DNA of 64,000 bases from Shinella sp. PSBB067 (GCF_016839145.1 NZ_CP069303.1:2356001-2420000); one strand, 5' to 3'. Counted from the first letter of the stretch, positions 1-9,989 are shown. The notes: a model not told the origin generated them from the sequence alone. Numbers and translations are program-made.

Positions 1-591
1 CGTGCAGCCCGGCACGAACCGCACGCCGAGGTGAATGTGATAGGGATGCAACCCTATCTTCTCGAACGTGTCCCGCATGGCGCTGTCGGCATGCGGAAGG
101 GCCGGCGCCGGAAGCAGGCTCGAGCCAGGCTCCCCCGACAGCGGATCGCCGCTTCCGCAGACCTGGTACATCCGCTCCGTTCTTTCGAAATAGGGCAGAA
201 AGGCGTCGTAGCTCTCCGGCCAGCCGCCGCTTGGATGCGAACGGCCCTCCACATGGTCGATGTCGTGCCGTTCCGGCCGCTCCAGCGTTGCCGCATAGAA
301 GGCCGACGAGCCACCGACGCCGGCCCCCAACGGTCCGTAGAACAGCGATGCGCGCCCGTCGATCACGGCATGCAGGGGCTTCGGCCAGTAGCCGCGCACA
401 TGGCGCGCATGCTCGTCGTCGACGTCGCTCCTCAGGGATTGCTGCTCCGCCCGCGGGCCGAAGGGCCCCTTCTCCACCATCAGGACGGACAAGCCCTTTT
501 CGGCAAGGCAGCGTGCGATCGTACCCCCGCCGATGCCCGTTCCTATAACGATGACGTCCCAGAGTTTCTCGACGACATCGGGATTCATCAT
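1..591 (-). CDS. GMC-family oxidoreductase, N-terminal part (gene runs off the window)
   Basis: Only the first 197 codons are in the window; the 3' end lies beyond base 1. The N-terminus has a dinucleotide-binding signature (VIGTGIGGGTIA, about residues 15-26) ending in an acidic residue (MVEKG). Further on, GAGVGGSSAFYAA resembles the second GMC signature. This indicates an FAD-dependent oxidoreductase of the glucose-methanol-choline class, acting on a hydroxyl group; the substrate cannot be told. The start ATG (591) overlaps the TGA of the upstream acyltransferase (ATGA), so the two are translationally coupled at the end of the rml/acyltransferase operon. That suggests a role in modifying a sugar or surface polymer (inference). 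Confidence 0.8.
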   Translation of the reverse strand, partial: MMNPDVVEKLWDVIVIGTGIGGGTIARCLAEKGLSVLMVEKGPFGPRAEQQSLRSDVDDEHARHVRGYWPKPLHAVIDGRASLFYGPLGAGVGGSSAFYAATLERPERHDIDHVEGRSHPSGGWPESYDAFLPYFERTERMYQVCGSGDPLSGEPGSSLLPAPALPHADSAMRDTFEKIGLHPYHIHLGVRFVPGCT

Positions 592-2717
592 TGCACCCTT
601 GCCTGCGTGGTCATCCGCCTGGCGTCATCCATGACCGGATCGAACAGATGCCGAAGATCAAGCGCGGCTGAATTGGTGATGTGATTGTTGTCGAAGTAAT
701 AGGACCGGCCGTTGTGAAGCACCGAGCAGGTATCGGCGGCGCAAAGCCCGTTCCAGGAAGACAGCCACACGATCCTGTGCTCGGCGGCCAGCTCGTGGAA
801 CGGCTTTTCCGACAGCGCCGTGCGGCGTACCAGATCGGGCCTGGAGACGGCAAATCGCGCCGCGGTCTCCGCCTGGGCGGCGTTGCCGGAATGAACGAGC
901 CGGCGCGCCACGTCGCGGGAATCGTAGAACGGCACCTCCGGCACCTGTTGCAGCACGAGGACCTCGAAGCGCTGCGACAGTTCCCCGATCGTCGCAAGCA
1001 CCGCCTTCTCGAAAAGCGCCGGCTGCGGAAGGTCCTCGCCGGCCGTTCCCTCCGCCGGCGACAGGCGGATCGTGTTGGCACTGTCGCGCCCGACCCCCTT
1101 GCCCTCGGCATAATATGCCCAGCGGCCGATAAGCAGCACTCTTTCGATGCCGGGAAGCTCCGCGAACGCCTCGCGGATACGGGCATTCGCCCGCGTGCAA
1201 TCCGCGTCCTGGCTGCGGGTGGCGGCGCTTTCCTCCTTGCGGATGTCGAACAGCGGCAGGCATCCCGCCCGCCAGATGATCAGGCCCGCGCTGCCCGTCT
1301 CGTCCGCCAGCCGCGCCAGCCCTTCCTTGAAGGCCCGGACATGGGAATCTCCCCAGACCACGAAGGTCGGCGGCTTGTCGGGGCCGATCGGGCATACTTC
1401 CACCCCCTCGAACGCCCCTGACGCAGGCACGCTGCAGCGGCTCCAATCCTGCAGGAAGTCGGCGGAGGCGTCGATATGCATGCGCACCGGGGTCGCGAAA
1501 CGCTCCGCCATCCCGTCACGGACATAGGCCGTGCCCCCGAGGGCGAGCAGCACGGCGGAGGAGGCGGCCGCGCCGGCGAAAATCCCGGCCGGCTTCCTGA
1601 ACCGCATCTCCCGGAACGGCCGCTCGACGAAGCGCCAGGACAGCCAGGACAGGCCCACGACCGCCGCAAACAGCGTGGTGACATGGAGCGGCCCGGCGAT
1701 GGCGGCATCGAGGTAGTATTCCGAGAGCGTCAGGGCAGGCCAGTGCCACAGGTAAAGCGAATAGGATATCAAGCCGAAGAACACGGCGGGCGGTGACGAC
1801 AGCAGGCGGTTGACCGCGTTGTCGCCGCGTCCGCCCCATATGACCAGCACGGTGCCGGCGACCGGAAGAACCGCCTGGGAGCCGGGGAACGCCGATCCGG
1901 GGACGACGAACACCACCGCTCCGCAAATCGCCGCAAGACCTGCCCAGGAAAGGACGGGCGAGGTCGCCTGGTCCTCTCCCCGCCCGTACATGTGGATCGC
2001 CAGCAGGACCCCGGCCAGCAGCTCCCAGATGCGGAACGGCAGGAGATAGAAGGTCGCGACGTTCGAGATCGGGGTGACGAGAACGCACATGGCAAGCGAG
2101 ATCGCGAAGACGGCGCCCAAAGCCGCCACAAGCAGCCTGCGGCGCCGCCGCAGCAGGAGCATCAGCACCGGCAGGAGGATGTAGAATTGCTCCTCGAGCG
2201 ACAGCGACCACGTATGCAGGAGGATCTTGCTCTCGGCCGCGGCGTCGAAATAGCCCGCGTCGCGAAAGAACTGCACATTGGACAGATAGGCCACGGAGGC
2301 GATGAGGTCCTTTCCGAATTCACGGAACTCGAAAGGCAGCAGGATCATGTAGCCGACGAGCCCGCTGACCGCGGCCATCGCGACATAGGCGGGCGCGATC
2401 CTGAGGATCCGGCGGACATAGAACGTCTTCAGCGAGATCGTACGCCGCACGCAGACATCTCTCCAGAGAATTCCCCCGATCAGGAAGCCGGAGATGACGA
2501 AGAAGATGTCGACACCGACAAAGCCGCCGCCAAATCCCGGCAGGCGGAAGTGGTAGAAGACCACCGAAAGCACCGCGATCGCCCGCAGTCCGTCGATCTC
2601 CCGGCGATGCCCGGCATTGCGGCCGCCATGCGCCTGCACGCGTTCCCGCACGGACGGCAGGGGCGCCGCGTCATGCGCGGATTGTCGTCGGGAGGCAAGC
2701 AGATCGAACAGGCTCAT
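588..2717 (-). CDS. Membrane acyltransferase with C-terminal SGNH domain (OafA/YrhL type)
   Basis: About 709 aa. The N-terminal half is an acyltransferase-3 integral membrane domain: EIDGLRAIAVLSVVFYHF (about residues 40-57) carries the conserved Arg and His, followed by FFVISGF and roughly ten hydrophobic segments, with SYSLYLWHWP near the end of the domain. The C-terminal part is a periplasmic SGNH esterase-like domain with VWGDSH near residue 455 and DNNH near 677. Such proteins O-acetylate cell-surface polysaccharide. ATG 2717 was chosen because it places the family N-terminus correctly; an in-frame ATG at 2855 would add 46 unlikely residues. It is separated from rmlA by about 245 bp and coupled to the GMC gene downstream. 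Confidence 0.88.
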   Translation of the reverse strand: MSLFDLLASRRQSAHDAAPLPSVRERVQAHGGRNAGHRREIDGLRAIAVLSVVFYHFRLPGFGGGFVGVDIFFVISGFLIGGILWRDVCVRRTISLKTFYVRRILRIAPAYVAMAAVSGLVGYMILLPFEFREFGKDLIASVAYLSNVQFFRDAGYFDAAAESKILLHTWSLSLEEQFYILLPVLMLLLRRRRRLLVAALGAVFAISLAMCVLVTPISNVATFYLLPFRIWELLAGVLLAIHMYGRGEDQATSPVLSWAGLAAICGAVVFVVPGSAFPGSQAVLPVAGTVLVIWGGRGDNAVNRLLSSPPAVFFGLISYSLYLWHWPALTLSEYYLDAAIAGPLHVTTLFAAVVGLSWLSWRFVERPFREMRFRKPAGIFAGAAASSAVLLALGGTAYVRDGMAERFATPVRMHIDASADFLQDWSRCSVPASGAFEGVEVCPIGPDKPPTFVVWGDSHVRAFKEGLARLADETGSAGLIIWRAGCLPLFDIRKEESAATRSQDADCTRANARIREAFAELPGIERVLLIGRWAYYAEGKGVGRDSANTIRLSPAEGTAGEDLPQPALFEKAVLATIGELSQRFEVLVLQQVPEVPFYDSRDVARRLVHSGNAAQAETAARFAVSRPDLVRRTALSEKPFHELAAEHRIVWLSSWNGLCAADTCSVLHNGRSYYFDNNHITNSAALDLRHLFDPVMDDARRMTTQARVQ

Positions 2718-2961
2718 TGCGTTCACCCGGCACGAAAGAATACGCCCACGCGAGCGCGTCTGAGGGGGAAATGAAATGGCAACAGGGCGGTAATCGTCAA
2801 GAATTCGATCGGAGTAGACTTGCAGGCCTTGGATGGTGGAAAAGTCGTCCTGCATAAGCCTTTAGGATAGGCCGGTACAAATCGGGGCGCCGTGTCCGCC
2901 GCCCCGGCGACGGTTGGACGGGCGACCGGGGCACGCTCGCCACGATGCACGACGGCCCTTC

Positions 2962-3825
2962 CTACTCAATCAACTCCCTCAGGTAGTTTCCGTAATCGCT
3001 TTTGCCGTACCGCCCCGCCTGTTTTTCGAACTCGCAGATGGAGATGAAGCCCTGGCCGAGGGCAACCTCCTCCGGGCAGGCGATCTTGAAGCCCTGGCGC
3101 TTTTCGAGCGTGCGCACAAACTCGCCCGCTTCGAGCAGGCTTTCCGGCGTACCCGTATCCAGCCAGGCATAGCCGCGCCCCATGATGGAGACCTTCAACT
3201 GGCCGCGTTCGAGATAGGCGCGGTTGACATCGGTGATCTCGTATTCGCCGCGCGCGGAAGGCTTCAGGTTGGCGGCGATCTCGATCACGCGGGGATCGTA
3301 GAAATAAAGCCCCGCGACGGCCCAGTTCGACTTGGGCACGGAAGGCTTTTCCTCGATGGAAAGCGCGTTCATCGACTTGTCGAACTCGACGACGCCGTAG
3401 CGCTCCGGATCGACGACATGGTAGGCGAAGACGGTGCCGCCGGTAGCATTGCCCTGCGCATCGGCCATGAGCTGGGGAAGCCCATGGCCGAAGAAGATGT
3501 TGTCTCCGAGGATCAGGCAGCAATGCGACCCGTCGATGAAATCCGCGCCGATCACGAAGGCCTGCGCCAGCCCTTCCGGCCGGGGCTGGATGGCATAGGT
3601 CAGACTGAGGCCCCACTGCGAGCCGTCGCCCAGCAGCGTCTGGAAGTGCGGCATGTCGTGCGGGGTCGATATGATGAGGATTTCACGGATCCCCGCCAGC
3701 ATCAACGTCGTCAGGGGGTAGTAGATCATCGGCTTGTCGTAGACCGGCAGGATCTGCTTGCTGATCGCGATCGTCATCGGATGCAGCCGCGTGCCGTTGC
3801 CGCCGGCGAGAATGATGCCTTTCAT
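2962..3825 (-). CDS. rfbA: Glucose-1-phosphate thymidylyltransferase (RmlA)
   Basis: 287 aa, the usual length for RmlA. It makes dTDP-glucose from dTTP and glucose-1-phosphate, the first step to dTDP-L-rhamnose. The nucleotide-binding signature [17 protein letters not shown] is at the N-terminus, followed by [16 protein letters not shown]. Further landmarks are [11 protein letters not shown] and [19 protein letters not shown]. The ATG at 3825 overlaps the rmlD stop as ATGA, so this start is well supported. It is the fourth gene of rmlC-rmlB-rmlD-rmlA on the minus strand; the product is cytoplasmic and feeds rhamnose-containing surface glycans. Confidence 0.97.
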   Translation of the reverse strand: MKGIILAGGNGTRLHPMTIAISKQILPVYDKPMIYYPLTTLMLAGIREILIISTPHDMPHFQTLLGDGSQWGLSLTYAIQPRPEGLAQAFVIGADFIDGSHCCLILGDNIFFGHGLPQLMADAQGNATGGTVFAYHVVDPERYGVVEFDKSMNALSIEEKPSVPKSNWAVAGLYFYDPRVIEIAANLKPSARGEYEITDVNRAYLERGQLKVSIMGRGYAWLDTGTPESLLEAGEFVRTLEKRQGFKIACPEEVALGQGFISICEFEKQAGRYGKSDYGNYLRELIE

Positions 3826-4748
3826 TGCCGTTCTCCCATCCCAATACAAGACGCGGTTAGAGGAGTGTTTCGCCCGAGAAGGGTGTCCACCACCTTCCGG
3901 GTCGAGATTCGCCAGTCCGGCAGCACGATGCCGTGGACCTGCCGGAGCTTTTCGCCGGAAAGCCTGGAATTGGCGGGCCGCCTGGCGACCGAGGGATACT
4001 GGTCCGAAGCGATCGGCATCACCTCGACGGGAGGACGTCCATAGGCCTCTGCCGCCTGCAGGACTTCCCGCGCGAATTCCGCCCAGCTCGCCTCGCCGCT
4101 TCCCGTCAGATGGAAGATGCCGCGATATTTCTCATCCCGATCCGCAGCCATTCGCCGGGCGGCGCGGATCAGCGCGCGGGCGATCTCTTCCGCCGATGTC
4201 GGGCATCCCCGCTGGTCGGCAACCACGGAAAGCCTCTCTTTTGTCTCGCCCAGCCGGAGCATGCTGCGGACGAAGTTCGTCCCATGGGGGGAATAGACCC
4301 AGGCGGTGCGGAAGATCGCGTGGTCGGCATTGGCCGCCGCGACGCGGCGCTCGCCATCGAGCTTGGAAGCGCCATAGACGGAAACCGGCCGCGTCGGGTC
4401 GCTCTCCACGTAACGGCCGGCCTTTGTTCCGTCATAGACATAGTCCGTCGAAAGATGGAGGATCGGCACGCCGCAACGCGAGGCGGCTTCCGCCACGGCG
4501 CCCGCCCCGGCCCCGTTGATCGCGAAGGCGAGGTCCCGTTCCGTCTCGGCCTTGTCGACCGCGGTATAGGCGGCTGCCGAGACGATCGCGTCCGGGCGGA
4601 CGGCGGACAATGCGGACAGGACCGTCTCCGGGTGGAGAAGATCGAGCTCCGGCCGGCCGATCGCGACGATGTCGACGCCCATGGACGGGCCGACCGCCGC
4701 AAGGCAGCGCGCGACCTGTCCCTTACTGCCCGTGACCGCGATCCGCAT
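3822..4748 (-). CDS. rfbD: dTDP-4-dehydrorhamnose reductase (RmlD)
   Basis: 308 aa. It performs the final NAD(P)H-dependent reduction to dTDP-L-rhamnose. The N-terminus [16 protein letters not shown] is a Rossmann GxxGxxG motif. [14 protein letters not shown] and the catalytic YGASKLDGE (YxxxK) are typical of RmlD, and [15 protein letters not shown] is a family landmark. ATG 4748 lies 5 bp after the rmlB stop; the longer reading frame from 4826 overlaps rmlB and is rejected. Its stop overlaps the rmlA start. Confidence 0.96.
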   Translation of the reverse strand: MRIAVTGSKGQVARCLAAVGPSMGVDIVAIGRPELDLLHPETVLSALSAVRPDAIVSAAAYTAVDKAETERDLAFAINGAGAGAVAEAASRCGVPILHLSTDYVYDGTKAGRYVESDPTRPVSVYGASKLDGERRVAAANADHAIFRTAWVYSPHGTNFVRSMLRLGETKERLSVVADQRGCPTSAEEIARALIRAARRMAADRDEKYRGIFHLTGSGEASWAEFAREVLQAAEAYGRPPVEVMPIASDQYPSVARRPANSRLSGEKLRQVHGIVLPDWRISTRKVVDTLLGRNTPLTASCIGMGERQ

Positions 4749-4753
4749 CGGCC

Positions 4754-5812
4754 TCACGCCTGCTTTTCCAGCGAGCCGAGGCGCTCGCCGGCATAGACCT
4801 TGTCGCGCAAGGGTCGCCACCACCATTCGTTGTCGAGATACCAGGCGACGGTCTTTTCTATGCCCGTCTCGAATGTCTCCCTTGCTTTCCAGCCAAGCTC
4901 GCTCTCAAGGCGCGTCGCGTCGATGGCATAGCGGGCATCGTGGCCCGGCCGGTCGCCGACATGGTGGATCAGCCGCGCATGCGAAGTCGCGCCGGGCCGC
5001 ATCCTGTCCATGATCGCGCAGATGCGCTTGACGACATCGATGTTGCGCCGCTCGTTGCGGCCGCCGACATTGTATTTCTCGCCGGGCCGCCCCCTTTCGG
5101 CGATGAGGTGTAGCGCGCGGGCATGGTCTTCGACGTGAAGCCAGTCCCGGATGTTCGTGCCCTTCCCGTAGACGGGCAGCGGGCGTCCTTCGAGCGCATT
5201 GAGGATGACGAGCGGTATGAGCTTTTCGGGAAAATGGTAGGGTCCATAATTGTTCGAACAGTTGGAGACGATGACGGGCAGGCCATAGGTGCGATACCAG
5301 GCGATGGCCAGATGGTCGCTCGCGGCCTTCGAGGCCGAGTAGGGCGACGACGGATCATAGGGCGTGCCCTCGTGGAACAGGCCCCAGTCGCCGAGAGAGC
5401 CGTAGACCTCGTCCGTGGAGACATGCAGAAAGCGGAAGTCGCTTTTCGCTGAGCCCGAAAGACCGTCCCAATAGCGCCGGGCGGCCTCCAGCAGCGTGAA
5501 CGTGCCCACGACATTGGTCTTTATGAACGCGTCCGCGCCGGTGATCGAGCGATCCACATGGCTTTCTGCGGCCAGATGCATCACGCGGTCGGGCCGGAAG
5601 CTGGCGAATGCCTCGGCCATCGCATCCGCAGCACAGATGTCCGCCCGCACGAAACGGTAGTTGGGCGCGTTCTCGATAGCCCTCAACGAGGCGAGATTGC
5701 CGGCATAGGTCAGCTTGTCGACATTGAGCACCTCGGCCCCGGCATCGCGCACGAGATGGCGCACGAGAGCCGATCCGATGAAGCCGGCGCCGCCGGTGAC
5801 GAGAATACGCAT
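4754..5812 (-). CDS. rfbB: dTDP-glucose 4,6-dehydratase (RmlB)
   Basis: 352 aa extended short-chain dehydrogenase. It converts dTDP-glucose to dTDP-4-keto-6-deoxyglucose with bound NAD. Seen are the Rossmann motif [31 protein letters not shown], the substrate and catalytic motif STDEVYG, and [11 protein letters not shown] (YxxxK). Two starts are possible in TTGACGATG: the TTG (5818) overlaps the rmlC stop and the ATG (5812) lies 2 bp after it. The ATG is preferred because it gives the usual N-terminus. Translational coupling to rmlC is likely either way. Confidence 0.97.
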   Translation of the reverse strand: MRILVTGGAGFIGSALVRHLVRDAGAEVLNVDKLTYAGNLASLRAIENAPNYRFVRADICAADAMAEAFASFRPDRVMHLAAESHVDRSITGADAFIKTNVVGTFTLLEAARRYWDGLSGSAKSDFRFLHVSTDEVYGSLGDWGLFHEGTPYDPSSPYSASKAASDHLAIAWYRTYGLPVIVSNCSNNYGPYHFPEKLIPLVILNALEGRPLPVYGKGTNIRDWLHVEDHARALHLIAERGRPGEKYNVGGRNERRNIDVVKRICAIMDRMRPGATSHARLIHHVGDRPGHDARYAIDATRLESELGWKARETFETGIEKTVAWYLDNEWWWRPLRDKVYAGERLGSLEKQA

Positions 5813-5814
5813 CG

Positions 5815-6396
5815 TCAAGTCCTCTCCACATACAGGGAAAAGCGATCGGAAGGTGCAATCTCCGCCAGCGGCGGCTGCTTCCTGTCCTTTTCGGAAAGAA
5901 TGGCGTCGTCGGCACCGACCGGCCAGGCGATGCCGATCCCGGGGTCGTTCCAGAGCAATCCACGATCGTGCCCGGCGCTATAGGGCGCGGTGACCTTGTA
6001 GTGGACGATCGTATCCGGCTCGAGCGTCGCAAAACCATGGGCAAAGCCGGCGGGGATCCAGAGCTGAGCGCCGCTCCGGCCCGAAAGCTCGGTCCCTACC
6101 CAGCGGCCGTAGGTCGGGGAACCCGCCCGCAAATCCACCGCGACGTCGAAGACCGCGCCGGTGATGCAGCGCACCAGCTTGCCCTGCGCGAAGGGAGGCA
6201 ACTGGTAATGCAGTCCCCGCACCGTGCCCTTCGCCGCCGAAAGCGACTGGTTGTCCTGAACGAAGCCGAGGTCCTCGACCTGGCTGCGGAACCAGGCATC
6301 CTTGAACACCTCGGAAAAATAGCCCCTGTCGTCACCGTACCTCGGCGGTACGATCTTCACGACGTCTGCGATGGCAAGGCGTTCCAGTTGCATCAT
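5815..6396 (-). CDS. rfbC: dTDP-4-dehydrorhamnose 3,5-epimerase (RmlC)
   Basis: 193 aa cupin, first gene of the rml operon. It epimerises C3 and C5 of dTDP-4-keto-6-deoxyglucose. Family motifs are [21 protein letters not shown] with the catalytic His, and [10 protein letters not shown]. Two adjacent ATGs (6396 and 6393) are both usable behind a G-rich stretch. An in-frame upstream ATG at 6447 would add 17 residues without family support. The promoter should lie in the long AT-rich spacer upstream, shared with the divergent LuxR-type regulator. Confidence 0.95.
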   Translation of the reverse strand: MMQLERLAIADVVKIVPPRYGDDRGYFSEVFKDAWFRSQVEDLGFVQDNQSLSAAKGTVRGLHYQLPPFAQGKLVRCITGAVFDVAVDLRAGSPTYGRWVGTELSGRSGAQLWIPAGFAHGFATLEPDTIVHYKVTAPYSAGHDRGLLWNDPGIGIAWPVGADDAILSEKDRKQPPLAEIAPSDRFSLYVERT

Positions 6397-7116
6397 GGCC
6401 CCCCCGATATTTCTATCATCAAAGGCCGCCGCGCCTATTCGCGCCAAAAGTTCATGGTTTTACAAATATTGGCCGATGCCCCGGCCGCCATCTAGTACAA
6501 AAGAAGTAGAGATCGCTTCGAGGGATTAGGAAGGATTAGCCCCAATTTAGTAGCAATAAATGCAGAAAAACAGCATCGGCGACTGAATTTATCTCGCGGG
6601 ATGAACGTTCTTCCTGACATGCCATTGTTCAAAATGACACACAACGCATTGATCATAAGCACTCTGCTTGAAAGCAGCCCGCTTGGAAAGGCCGTCTATG
6701 GAAGTCCGCGTAAACAGCCGCCGCACATGCCGCCAGACCGGCTGCCCGACAGGCACCGCAATTGCCCATCAAATTGATGAAACGCAATTATCCAATAAAA
6801 ACATGATGATACCTGAAATATAACCCGGGCTTGCTTCGCATGGAGTTCCTTAAAGTATAATTAGAATTATCGATACCCGGAATGAGCATTCACCTTTGCA
6901 ACTAACTGGGGAAGCCAAATTGTACGAAAGAGCTATACAGACGAATTTATTTACGTTAAATTAGGGATAACTTCTTTACGAGACGTGCAGTCATCGTGTG
7001 TTTTCCTGTGCCGGGGGGCTTATGGGGAAAACGTGGAAGCCAAATAGCTAGATCGAGCCTAATCATATCGAAGGAAGAATATCGAATCATGTGTCTTGAC
7101 ATGGAGTATCGTAGTC
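6397..7116. other. Long AT-rich intergenic region, no gene recognised
   Basis: About 720 bp without a credible reading frame on either strand and with much lower GC than the flanks. It separates the divergent rmlC and LuxR-type genes and so should hold both promoters. I found no convincing -35/-10 pair, operator palindrome, terminator or known RNA. A long untranslated leader or a small RNA cannot be excluded. Confidence 0.6.
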
Positions 7117-7875
7117 ATGGCGTCAGCACAGATACACACAGGCATCGCAAATCATTCCGCTCATAAGTTCTCTGATATACAGGCGATCAACGGAAAGCAG
7201 ATTCCGGCAGGGTTTTCGCTGCTGGAGAAATCCATAATGGTGTTGGATAGAAGGGCCTTGAACGGGCAGTGTCTGGCAAGATGCCTGGCATCGCAGAAGG
7301 CCGAGATGGAATTCATCGCCGTCACGTCGGCAGAGCACTGGAAGTCGCTGGCGGACGATGCCCCTCCGCTCGTGGCGATCCTGCTCAACATCGGAGGCGA
7401 GAGCGCCGACGATCCGTCCGTGGCCGAATGCGTCAGGGCTCTCTCGATGGAATTCGACGTGCCCGTCATCCTTCTGGCGGATTCCGTGGACCTCCTGCAG
7501 ATCATGAAGGCGCTCGAATTCGGGGCGAAGGGCTATATCCCATCGTCGGTGACGATCGATGTCTGCATCGAGGCAATAGCATTGTCGCTTGCGGGCGGCG
7601 TGTTTTTGCCGGCAAGCAGCGTGCTTGCGATGCGCCAGGTGCTTGAAAGCGAAGTCTCCGTGGAGCGCCCGCTCGACAGCATGTTCACGGCGCGGCAGAT
7701 CGAGGTCGTAAACGCATTGCGCCGCGGCAAGGCCAACAAGATCATCGCCTACGAGCTCAATCTTCGTGAAAGCACGGTCAAGGTGCATATCAGGAACATC
7801 ATGAAGAAGATGAAGGCGACCAACCGGACGGAAGTGGCCTACAAACTCAACGAGCTGTTCCCGCTGGACTCCTGA
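7117..7875 (+). CDS. LuxR-family regulator with degenerate receiver domain
   Basis: 252 aa. The C-terminal domain is a LuxR/FixJ helix-turn-helix: FTARQIEVVNALRRGKANK (from residue 189) and STVKVHIRNIMKKM. The N-terminal part has the layout of a CheY receiver but lacks key residues. The phospho-acceptor position reads LLNIGG, with Asn91 where Asp is expected, and the Lys of the usual GYLxK motif is replaced (GYIPSS). It is therefore probably phosphorylation-independent. ATG 7117 has GGAG about 10 bp upstream; a TTG at 7096 is an alternative. It lies divergent from the rhamnose operon and may control it (inference). Confidence 0.85.
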   Translation: MASAQIHTGIANHSAHKFSDIQAINGKQIPAGFSLLEKSIMVLDRRALNGQCLARCLASQKAEMEFIAVTSAEHWKSLADDAPPLVAILLNIGGESADDPSVAECVRALSMEFDVPVILLADSVDLLQIMKALEFGAKGYIPSSVTIDVCIEAIALSLAGGVFLPASSVLAMRQVLESEVSVERPLDSMFTARQIEVVNALRRGKANKIIAYELNLRESTVKVHIRNIMKKMKATNRTEVAYKLNELFPLDS

Positions 7876-7921
7876 ACGACGGTGTCCCGGCTTTTCGGGG
7901 CACCACCAGATTCCGATATTT

Positions 7922-9130
7922 TCACCGGCGCGTCTCGCCAATGAGCCGGATCAGGGTATCGGCCCCTGTCGCCGCGCTGAAGTCGGCGACGACGCGCGCA
8001 CGGCCGGCCTGCCCGAGGGTTCGCGCCCGTGCGGGATCCGTCAGTAATTCCGTGATGGCCCCGGCCAGGGCCTCGGGCGTTTTCGGCTGCACCAGCAATC
8101 CATGCTTGCCGTTTGCGATCAGTTCCGGCACCCCTCCCGCGGCCGTGCTGATCGTCGGCACCTCGCAGGACATCGCCTCCATCAGGGCGACCCCGAGCGG
8201 CTCGTGCCAGCTTGCCAGCACGAAGACATGCGCATCCAGCAATTGCCGGCGCACCTCCCCTTCCGAAACCGCGCCCAGCAATGTGACCGCCCCTTCCAGG
8301 CCAAGGTCGGCGATCCGCGCCTCCAGCACCTTGCGATAGCCCGAACCGCCATTGTCGTCCTCCCCGGCAATGTTCAAGCGGACATCCCGGCCCTGCGCGC
8401 GCAGCAGGCGAACGGCCTCCATCAGGTCCTGGTGGCCCTTCACCACGTTGAGGCGCGCGCAGGAGAATATGCGCACCGGCTGCCCCGCAGGCGGCGGCTG
8501 CCAGGGCTCGGGACGCGAAAACCGCTCGGTATCCACCCCCATCGCCTGTACGGCAATGCGCGGCGGCAGATGACCGGCGAGCGCGACCTCCACCTCCCTG
8601 CGCAGCTTCTCGGTGATGACGGTCGCAAAGCCGGCATGGCGCCATTTGTACGGCTGCCCCGGACCATAGTCTTCGAGCGGACCGTGGAGGGTCAGCGAAT
8701 AGCGCGGGCCGCCCATGCGGTGGGCCAGCGCCGCGATCAGGGCGGCGCGTCCGCAGGAATGAGCGTGGACGTGATCGATGCGCTCGCGGATCGCAACGTC
8801 GACCAGCCGGCGGGCCGCCACGATCGAGACAGCCAGGTCGCGCACCATGGCGGCGGGCTGCCCGCTCCCGGCGCGCCACAATTCGGCCGGCGACAATCGA
8901 CGCAGCGCATCCGCCGCAAGGCGCGGATCGCGGCTGGCGAGATAGGTCGTGCTGCGCGTCGCCTCGTCCGACCAGTCATGCGAGATCAGGCCCGGCGGAG
9001 GCGGGCGGGTCGATAGCATCACGAGCTCGACGCCGCGTTCGCGCAGGGCCAGCATTTCGCGCCAGAAAAAGATATGCGTCTGTCCGGGAAACTGCGGAAC
9101 GAGATAGCCTAGACGCAAAGGGGCAGCCAT
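7922..9130 (-). CDS. Glycosyltransferase family 4
   Basis: 402 aa cytoplasmic glycosyltransferase of GT-B fold. The C-terminal nucleotide-sugar domain begins with RIFSCARLNVVKGHQDLMEA and contains the family-4 signature WHEPLGVALMEAMSCEVPT (E-x7-E), followed by AAGGVPELIANGKHGLLV. The N-terminal acceptor domain has GYLVPQFPGQTH and HVHAHSCGRAA. The donor sugar and acceptor cannot be assigned. It is probably part of the surface-polysaccharide region together with the rml genes and the glycosyltransferase at 10062-11186, but it stands alone between the LuxR-type gene (convergent, 46 bp) and a relic region. Confidence 0.9.
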   Translation of the reverse strand: MAAPLRLGYLVPQFPGQTHIFFWREMLALRERGVELVMLSTRPPPPGLISHDWSDEATRSTTYLASRDPRLAADALRRLSPAELWRAGSGQPAAMVRDLAVSIVAARRLVDVAIRERIDHVHAHSCGRAALIAALAHRMGGPRYSLTLHGPLEDYGPGQPYKWRHAGFATVITEKLRREVEVALAGHLPPRIAVQAMGVDTERFSRPEPWQPPPAGQPVRIFSCARLNVVKGHQDLMEAVRLLRAQGRDVRLNIAGEDDNGGSGYRKVLEARIADLGLEGAVTLLGAVSEGEVRRQLLDAHVFVLASWHEPLGVALMEAMSCEVPTISTAAGGVPELIANGKHGLLVQPKTPEALAGAITELLTDPARARTLGQAGRARVVADFSAATGADTLIRLIGETRR

Positions 9131-9323
9131 AAAAAACCTTGTCTTGGTGAGCGGTTTTCAAAAACAGGCGGGCATGTCCAGACAGCAAGATTGGCCACAG
9201 ACCGCACCGTTTGGCAACCTCCCTCGCAAGGACAGGCCGGTTTTGCCGAAGCGACACACCCATGGACACCCGCAGGGCCGCCGAATGGCGGACGGGCGTT
9301 CAGCATATCCGCTCCGGACCGCC

Positions 9324-9700
9324 TTAACGGCTTGCCGGCGCGCGCCCGTAGAAGGAGCATGAGAACGATCGCCCGCCGTAGATGATCTGGCGGCCGGCTT
9401 CCGGCATCTGCATGACGGTGGGGATCGATTGCAGCAGCGTGATGAGGATGACGCCGGCGACGGTCCCCAGATACGAGCCGCGCCCCCGAGAATGGAAGTC
9501 CCGCCGAGCAAGACGGCGGCGGTGGCCGGCAGCAGGTAGGCGTCGCCCATGGACTGCGCGGCCTTCGAGGCATAGCCGGCGAGAAGGACCCCGCCGAAGG
9601 CGGAAAGCCCGCCCGAGACCGCGAACGCGATCATGACGATGCGGCGCGTGTCGATCCCGGAGAGATAGGCCGCGGCGGCGCAGGCGATCATGGCGCCCGC
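9324..9700 (-). pseudogene. Relic of a sugar ABC-transporter permease (RbsC type), C-terminal end only
   Basis: Joining minus-strand reading frames gives the tail of an RbsC/XylH-type inner-membrane permease. One frame reads SGIDTRRIVMIAFAVSGGLS and TAAVLLGGTSILGG. After a frameshift near 9480-9490 another reads SYLGTVAGVILITLLQSI and EAGRQIIYGG. A further shift near 9375 gives AIVLMLL and one near 9345 restores YGRAPASR and a stop at 9324. The first two thirds of the gene are missing, and on the 5' side the similarity stops where the EAL relic begins (about 9700). No function is expected. Confidence 0.75.
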
Positions 9701-9989
9701 CGTTTCCGATCAAGCGCATCAAGATCGACCGCGGCTTCGTCTCCCGCATGTGCGGCGGTCAGGACACCTGCACCATCGTCCGCGCGATCATCGGGCTTGC
9801 CATGCGCTCGGCATGACCGTGGTGGCCGAAGGCATCGAAACGACCGGCCAACTGGAGCAGTTGCAGGCCTTCGGCTGCGATTTCGGGCAGGGATACCTGT
9901 TTTCGCCGCCGATTGCCCCAAGCCAGCTCGCCGCATGCTTTCCTTCCGGATCGGATTTTACGCTGCCGGCGAGCGTCCCGATGTCATGA
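9700..9989 (+). pseudogene. Relic of an EAL-domain (c-di-GMP phosphodiesterase) gene, C-terminal end
   Basis: The plus strand encodes FPIKRIKIDRGFVSRM and IVRAIIGLA in one frame. After a one-base deletion at about 9800 it continues as ALGMTVVAEGIETTGQLEQL and FGCDFGQGYLFSPPI in another frame. These are the late EAL motifs (KIDR, the VAEGIET loop, QGYLFSPP). The EAL motif itself and everything upstream are absent; the fragment starts abruptly beside the permease relic on the other strand. It is non-functional and marks an old recombination or deletion endpoint. Confidence 0.8.

Noticed and set aside
6397..7116. Possible small RNA or short peptide genes in the AT-rich spacer
   Set aside because: No hairpin with T-run, no ribosome-binding site with a plausible short ORF. 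Kept only as an unexplained region.
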